The notes under the pieces were generated by a model. That model was not told the origin of the DNA. It saw only the letters and a program-made list of their open reading frames with translations, and did no database searches. Shown in pieces: positions 6,670 through 10,686 of a stretch of DNA of 10,686 nucleotides. How positions within the stretch are numbered: position 1 is the first letter of the stretch; every line of letters begins with the position of its first letter. A program made the translations under genes and the position numbers. This stretch comes from Thermoplasmata archaeon. Its GTDB lineage: Archaea; Thermoplasmatota; Thermoplasmata; Lutacidiplasmatales; UBA184. Location of the stretch: positions 1 through 10,686 of the forward strand of contig JAKAPG010000037.1 in assembly GCA_021823085.1 (NCBI GenBank), read 5' to 3'.

Positions 6670-9051
6670 ATGGACCCTCCTGCGCCCGAGTCGCTGACGG
6701 GCGAAGGACGGGCAGCCGGCCCGGGCCCCGGAGGGCTTTCGACCGCCGAGGCCGAGCTGCGGCGGGCTCAGTTCGGCTTCAACGAGGTCCGGGAGGAGAA
6801 GCCCCGGACGGTCCGGGTCTTCCTCCAACAGTTCTGGGGTGCGGTCGCCTGGATGATCGAGGCGGCGCTCGTCCTCGAGCTCGTGCTGGGTCAACTGCCG
6901 GGGGCACTCATCCTTGCGGGGCTGCTGATTCTCAACGCCACGCTCGAGACGGCCCAGGAGCAGCGGGCTCGTTCCGCGGTCGAGCTGCTGCGCCAGCGGC
7001 TCGAAATCCTCGCGCGGGTCGAACGCGACGGGACCTGGCAGAGCCGCCCCGCGCGCGAGCTCGTCCCGGACGATCGGGTCCACCTGCGCATGGGAGACAT
7101 CGTCCCCGCCGATGTCCGTGTCCTCGACGGCTCGGTCGAGGTCGACCAGTCGATGCTCACGGGCGAATCGACGAGCGTGGCGCGAGGTCCGAGCGAGATC
7201 CTCTATTCGGGATCGGTCCTCCGCCGTGGGGAGGCCACCGGCGTCGTGGTCGCGACCGGGGCCACCACCTACTTCGGGAAGACCGCCGAGCTCGTTCGGA
7301 CCGCACGTTCCCGCAGTCATCTCGAGGATCTGATGTTCACCGTCGTCCAGTACCTCCTGGCCCTGGACGCGGTGCTCGTCGTCCTGTTCGTCGGGGATGG
7401 ACTTGCGCGGGGGGACAGTCTCCTCCTCCTCGTACCGTTCGTCCTGATACTGCTCATCGCCTCGGTCCCGATCTCGCTGCCGGCGACGTTCACCGTCGCC
7501 TCTTCGGTCGAATCGCGTCGCCTCGCCGAGGAGGGAGGGGTTCTCGTCACGGGGCTATCGGCGGTCGAGGACGCGGCGGGGATGGACCTTCTCTGCTCGG
7601 ACAAGACCGGAACCCTGACGCAGAACCGACAGACGGTGACGGACGTTCGATCCCTAGTGCCGGGGTCGGACTCAGAGCTTCTCGCTCTGGCCTCGGCGGC
7701 GTGCGACGAGTCCACGCAGGATCCGATCGACCTCGCCATCCTCGCCGCGGCGAAGGTCCGCGGCGGCCCCCGCTACGTTCGCACGAGCCACGTCCCGTTC
7801 GACCCCGCGACCAAGCGCTCCGAGGCTACGATCCGGCACGGGAACGAGGAGTGGCGGGTGCTGCTCGGCCAGCCGTCGGTGATCGGCCGCCTCGTCGCGG
7901 TCGCGCCGGGCGCCGGCGATTGGCTCGACCGTCGGGGGGCCGAAGGTTTCCGGATCCTTGCCGTCGCGGCGGGTCCGGAGGGCGCGCTTCGCCTCGTCGG
8001 CATGGTCGCGATGAACGACCCGATCCGGGACGACGCGCCCGCCCTCATCCGACGGCTCGAGAGTCTCGGAGTCCGCGTCGTCATGGTCACCGGTGACGCG
8101 CTGGCGACCGCGCGGTCGGTGGCGACGAGCCTGGGCCTCCGCGGCTCGATCGGGACCCGGGAGGACCTCCGCACGGCCTCCCCGGAGTTCGCCGGATTCG
8201 CCGGAGTCTTTCCGGAAGACAAGTTCGATCTGGTTCGGTCGCTCCAGGGCCATCGACGTGTCGTTGGCATGACCGGGGACGGGGTCAACGATGCCCCGGC
8301 GCTGAAGCAGGCCGAGGTCGGGATCGCGGTCTCGAACGCGACGGACGTGGCGAAGGCCTCCGCCAAGATCGTCCTCACTCGGCCCGGACTCGCGGGGGTC
8401 GTATCGGCGGTCGAATCCGGCCGCCGGATCTACCGTCGGATGCTCACATGGATGCTCAACAAGATCTCGAAGACGATCCAGGTGGTCGTACTCCTCTCCC
8501 TCGCGTTCCTTCTGACGGGCCTGTTCGTCACGACGCCGTTCCTGGTCCTCCTGATGATCTTCGCGAACGACTTCGTCACGATGTCGGTCGGGACGGATAC
8601 GGCCGCGGTCTCTCCGAGCCCGGATCGCTGGGACGTACGGCGTCTGGTCATCGTGGCCGGAGCGGTCGGCGCCGGGTGGCTCGGGCTCCTGTTCTCCCTG
8701 GTTCTGGCCGGAGTCTACCTTCTCCACTGGCCGCTCGCGGCCCTGCAGACGATCGTCTTCCTCGCGCTCGTCTTCTCCGGACAGGCGACGATCTTCCTGC
8801 TGCGGGAGCAGGGACCGTGCTACGGCTCGCGGCCGAGCACCTTCATGATCATCGCCGCGGGACTGGACATCCTGATCCTGAGCGTGCTCGCCTCCCTGGG
8901 GATCCTGATGGCGCCGGTGCCGGTGGCCGATATCCTGATCCTCTTCGGCGCGATCGTAGCGGCGGCCTTGGCCCTCGATCGGCTCAAGGTCGCCCTCTTC
9001 CGAGCGACCTCGATGTTCGTCCGGGACGCCGGGCCGGTACGCCCAGCGTAG
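6670..9051 (+). CDS. Plasma-membrane-type (type III) proton-pumping P-type ATPase
   Basis: A 793-residue ATP-driven cation pump, probably for H+, of the PMA1/AHA2-like group found in fungi, plants and acidophilic archaea and bacteria. Order: short cytosolic N-terminus, helices 1-2 (~45-85), actuator domain with TGES (164-167), helices 3-4 with PISLPA in helix 4 (PMA1-type pumps usually have PVGLPA), phosphorylation site CSDKTGTLT with D311, nucleotide domain including FDPATKRSE, hinge TGDGVND (535-541), and six C-terminal helices. Helix 6 has N633-D634, matching the proton-binding Asp of plant AHA2 (D684). Helix 5 has Q604 where AHA2 has the conserved Arg (R655). There is no N-terminal metal-binding domain and no C-terminal autoinhibitory tail. 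The pump would export protons and sustain pH or membrane potential. A degenerate fragment of a related gene lies just upstream. Confidence 0.93.
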   Translation: MDPPAPESLTGEGRAAGPGPGGLSTAEAELRRAQFGFNEVREEKPRTVRVFLQQFWGAVAWMIEAALVLELVLGQLPGALILAGLLILNATLETAQEQRARSAVELLRQRLEILARVERDGTWQSRPARELVPDDRVHLRMGDIVPADVRVLDGSVEVDQSMLTGESTSVARGPSEILYSGSVLRRGEATGVVVATGATTYFGKTAELVRTARSRSHLEDLMFTVVQYLLALDAVLVVLFVGDGLARGDSLLLLVPFVLILLIASVPISLPATFTVASSVESRRLAEEGGVLVTGLSAVEDAAGMDLLCSDKTGTLTQNRQTVTDVRSLVPGSDSELLALASAACDESTQDPIDLAILAAAKVRGGPRYVRTSHVPFDPATKRSEATIRHGNEEWRVLLGQPSVIGRLVAVAPGAGDWLDRRGAEGFRILAVAAGPEGALRLVGMVAMNDPIRDDAPALIRRLESLGVRVVMVTGDALATARSVATSLGLRGSIGTREDLRTASPEFAGFAGVFPEDKFDLVRSLQGHRRVVGMTGDGVNDAPALKQAEVGIAVSNATDVAKASAKIVLTRPGLAGVVSAVESGRRIYRRMLTWMLNKISKTIQVVVLLSLAFLLTGLFVTTPFLVLLMIFANDFVTMSVGTDTAAVSPSPDRWDVRRLVIVAGAVGAGWLGLLFSLVLAGVYLLHWPLAALQTIVFLALVFSGQATIFLLREQGPCYGSRPSTFMIIAAGLDILILSVLASLGILMAPVPVADILILFGAIVAAALALDRLKVALFRATSMFVRDAGPVRPA

Positions 9052-9170
9052 CCCCCTACGGCCGCAGCTCGCGAGCCGACGGGAGCCGAGCGGACCGACG
9101 AGAAGGGGGCCCCGAGCTTACCAGAGCGGCGCGCGGCCGGCGTAGCGTCCGCTCTCACGGACGACCCCGA

Positions 9171-9178
9171 GTTATAAG
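9171..9178 (+). promoter_or_regulatory. Archaeal TATA box of the MFS gene
   Basis: GTTATAAG, preceded by the purine-containing CCGAG (BRE position), stands out in GC-rich sequence and is centred 34 nt upstream of ATG 9209. Standard archaeal spacing puts the transcript start near 9200, giving a leader of under 10 nt with no room for a ribosome site. This is the clearest promoter in the window and shows that the MFS gene is transcribed independently of the ATPase. Confidence 0.8.
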
Positions 9179-9208
9179 GCGCTCCCAGTTGCGCGGGCCG
9201 AGCCCCGC

Positions 9209-10438
9209 ATGCCCGCGGATCCGTTGCCGCCCCATCCGACCCGCATCCTTACCGCAACGTCGCTGGCCCACTTCGTCAACGATGGGACGGTCTTCTTCGT
9301 TCCGGTGATCGTCGCGCTGCTCGTTCCGCTCCGGCATCTCTCGCCCATCGAGGCGAGCGTCCTCTTCGTGGTCTACTACGCGACCTCGTCGCTCCTCGGC
9401 CTCGTGATCGGCTGGTGGGCCGACCGGCGGGGTCGGCCGGCCGCCCTGATGGTCGTGGGAATCGCGCTACTCGCGGCAGGACTGCTGGGCTTCGCGATCG
9501 TTGTCGCGGGAGGAGCGGGGTCTGCCGCGTATCCTTTCGCGCTGGTGGCCGCCGGGGTCACCGGATTCGGGGCCTCGTTCTACCACCCGTTGGGAGCCGC
9601 CCTGCTGCAAGGAAGCTTTTCGACGGCGCAGCGCGGGAGCGCCCTCGGGATCAACGGGGCCTTCGGCAGTCTCGGGCGCGCGCTCTATCCCTTCCTGTTC
9701 TTCCTGACCACCCTGGTCCTCGTGACCGGCGTCTCGATCCTTCCCTTTGTCATCCTTGGGCTGGCCGTTGCGCTCGTCTTGGCCGTGACGACCCGGAACT
9801 TCGACCTCGCTGCCCGGCACCGGACGAGCGGCTCCTCTCGCGCCTCGGACTCCGTAACGGCGGGGATCCTCGCGCTCACCGGCATCGCCTTCGTGCGATC
9901 GGTCGCCTTGCAAGGGGTGGCGGTGTGGATCCCGATCTATCTCACGGTCGCTCGCGGGGTCCCGGCCACCGGCTATCTCGGACTCGCCGTGACCGTCATG
10001 TACGTGGGCGGGATCCTCGGGCAGCCCGTCTTCGGATACGCGGCCAACCGCTGGGATCGCCGGATGCTGGTCGCCGTGAGTTCGCTGGGCGCCTCGCTCG
10101 CCACGTTCGGATATCTCTTTACGAGCGGCGATGTCTCCCAGATCCTCCTCTTTGCGATCGGAGTGTTCACCTTCAGTGCGTTCCCCCTGTTGATGACCCT
10201 CTCCGCAGATTACGTGCCGCGAGGGTCCTCGTCCCTGGCCAACGCGCTGGTGTTCAACCTGGGGGCGGGAGGGGGCACCATCGTGGGGCCTCTGGTGGTG
10301 GGAGCCCTGGCCGCCAGCAGCTACGCGTTCCTGGGATCCAGCTTGGAAGTGATGGCAGCTCTCGGGATCGGGGCCGCCGGTCTGACCGCACTCCTGCCCC
10401 GAGCCCGGAAGGCGGAGAAGACCCTGCTGTTCGGATAA
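9209..10438 (+). CDS. MFS transporter, fosmidomycin-resistance (Fsr)-like exporter
   Basis: A 409-residue major facilitator with about 12 membrane segments in two six-helix halves separated by a polar loop near residues 195-215 (RHRTSGSSRASD). Fsr-like marks: HFVNDG (21-26) in helix 1, the loop 2-3 motif GWWADRRGRP (68-77), and GFGASFYHPLGAALL (119-133), comparable to the GFGSSVFHPEA region of Fsr. These suggest a proton-coupled drug or metabolite exporter of that family; the actual substrate is unknown, and other MFS exporters share parts of the pattern. ATG 9209 is supported by the TATA box 34 nt upstream. The gene has its own promoter, 157 nt after the ATPase stop. Confidence 0.87.
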   Translation: MPADPLPPHPTRILTATSLAHFVNDGTVFFVPVIVALLVPLRHLSPIEASVLFVVYYATSSLLGLVIGWWADRRGRPAALMVVGIALLAAGLLGFAIVVAGGAGSAAYPFALVAAGVTGFGASFYHPLGAALLQGSFSTAQRGSALGINGAFGSLGRALYPFLFFLTTLVLVTGVSILPFVILGLAVALVLAVTTRNFDLAARHRTSGSSRASDSVTAGILALTGIAFVRSVALQGVAVWIPIYLTVARGVPATGYLGLAVTVMYVGGILGQPVFGYAANRWDRRMLVAVSSLGASLATFGYLFTSGDVSQILLFAIGVFTFSAFPLLMTLSADYVPRGSSSLANALVFNLGAGGGTIVGPLVVGALAASSYAFLGSSLEVMAALGIGAAGLTALLPRARKAEKTLLFG

Positions 10439-10686
10439 TCGTGCGCCCGAGGCTTCTCGTCCCGGACCGCCCCCCCCCGAAGCGGGTCGCCCCGACGTCC
10501 CCCTCGAAGGCCGCGTCGCCGGAACGGGAGCTCACCCTCGGCCTCGAGCGGCTTAGGATGGCTCGGCGACGCGAGCCTCGACCCACGCCACCCGTGGAGG
10601 TCGATCGCTCGATCCCGGGGAACGGGGGTGGGACCCGTGGACGGACGGCGCATGTGCGCCCCGTCCCTCCTTTCGCTAAGATCGGA
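10439..10686. other. Region after the MFS gene without a supported gene
   Basis: This 248-nt end stretch has a run of nine C at 10470-10478 and an imperfect hairpin at 10643-10666 (stem GGACGG/CCGTCC, continued by CGC/GCG after a 2-base bulge, with a 4-base loop) followed by CTCCTTT. A plus-strand frame from ATG 10558 stays open to the edge (43 codons, MARRREPR...), but its third positions are less G/C-rich than in the neighbouring genes, so I do not call it. The hairpin could be a terminator or the leader of a gene beyond the edge. Confidence 0.4.

Noticed and set aside
9067..9076. Palindrome GCTCGCGAGC in the gap between the ATPase and MFS genes
   Set aside because: No second copy or spacing relative to the TATA box suggests an operator; GC-rich palindromes of this size are common here.
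10254..10653. Two minus-strand frames of about 110 codons at the 3' end of the MFS gene
   Set aside because: They overlap conserved MFS coding sequence, are Arg/Pro/Ser-rich and have no domain features.
1..10686. Searches by eye for CRISPR repeats, tRNA (GGTTCRAATCC arm), IS inverted ends and phage genes
   Set aside because: None seen on either strand; no repeated units of 20 bases or more apart from the ATPase-related similarity.

Overview
The window reads as a piece of a high-GC archaeal chromosome. Codon third positions are strongly G/C. The clearest promoter, upstream of the gene at 9209, has an archaeal TATA box (TTATAA) about 34 nt before the start codon, which leaves room for almost no leader. 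Several other genes here have a weaker A/T-rich element at about the same distance. Starts are ATG, GTG and probably TTG. A plasma-membrane-type H+-ATPase together with this promoter style fits an acidophilic or soil-type Thermoplasmatota-like archaeon, but that taxon is inference; nothing in the window is a decisive marker.

Layout. Positions 1-277 (minus): N-terminal part of a secreted protein that runs off the left edge. Positions 377-1149 (minus): a two-gene unit made of an HNH endonuclease with an extra N-terminal zinc knuckle, followed 17 nt later by an 80-residue two-helix membrane protein. Positions ~1197-5024 (plus): three co-directional genes, namely an ArsB/NhaD/SLC13-type permease, a class III PLP aminotransferase and a zinc-dependent MDR alcohol/polyol dehydrogenase. 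The last two overlap by ATGA. Positions 5043-6014 (minus, convergent): a nucleotidyltransferase with a left-handed beta-helix tail that makes an NDP-sugar. Positions 6120-6455 (plus): a decayed fragment of a P-type ATPase, recognisable by alignment to the intact copy downstream. Positions 6670-9051 (plus): intact type III (PMA1/AHA2-like) P-type ATPase. Positions 9209-10438 (plus): MFS exporter resembling the fosmidomycin-resistance (Fsr) family. Positions 10439-10686: no gene I can support.

How the genes may work together. The permease, aminotransferase and dehydrogenase look like an uptake-and-conversion set for a small amino or keto compound; only the aminotransferase-dehydrogenase coupling is firmly supported. 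The sugar nucleotidyltransferase probably feeds glycan or glycolipid synthesis. The H+-ATPase would export protons or energise the membrane, and the MFS protein is a probable drug/metabolite exporter. I see no CRISPR array, tRNA, rRNA, insertion sequence or obvious defence island. The most unusual feature is the ATPase remnant lying directly upstream of the functional ATPase.
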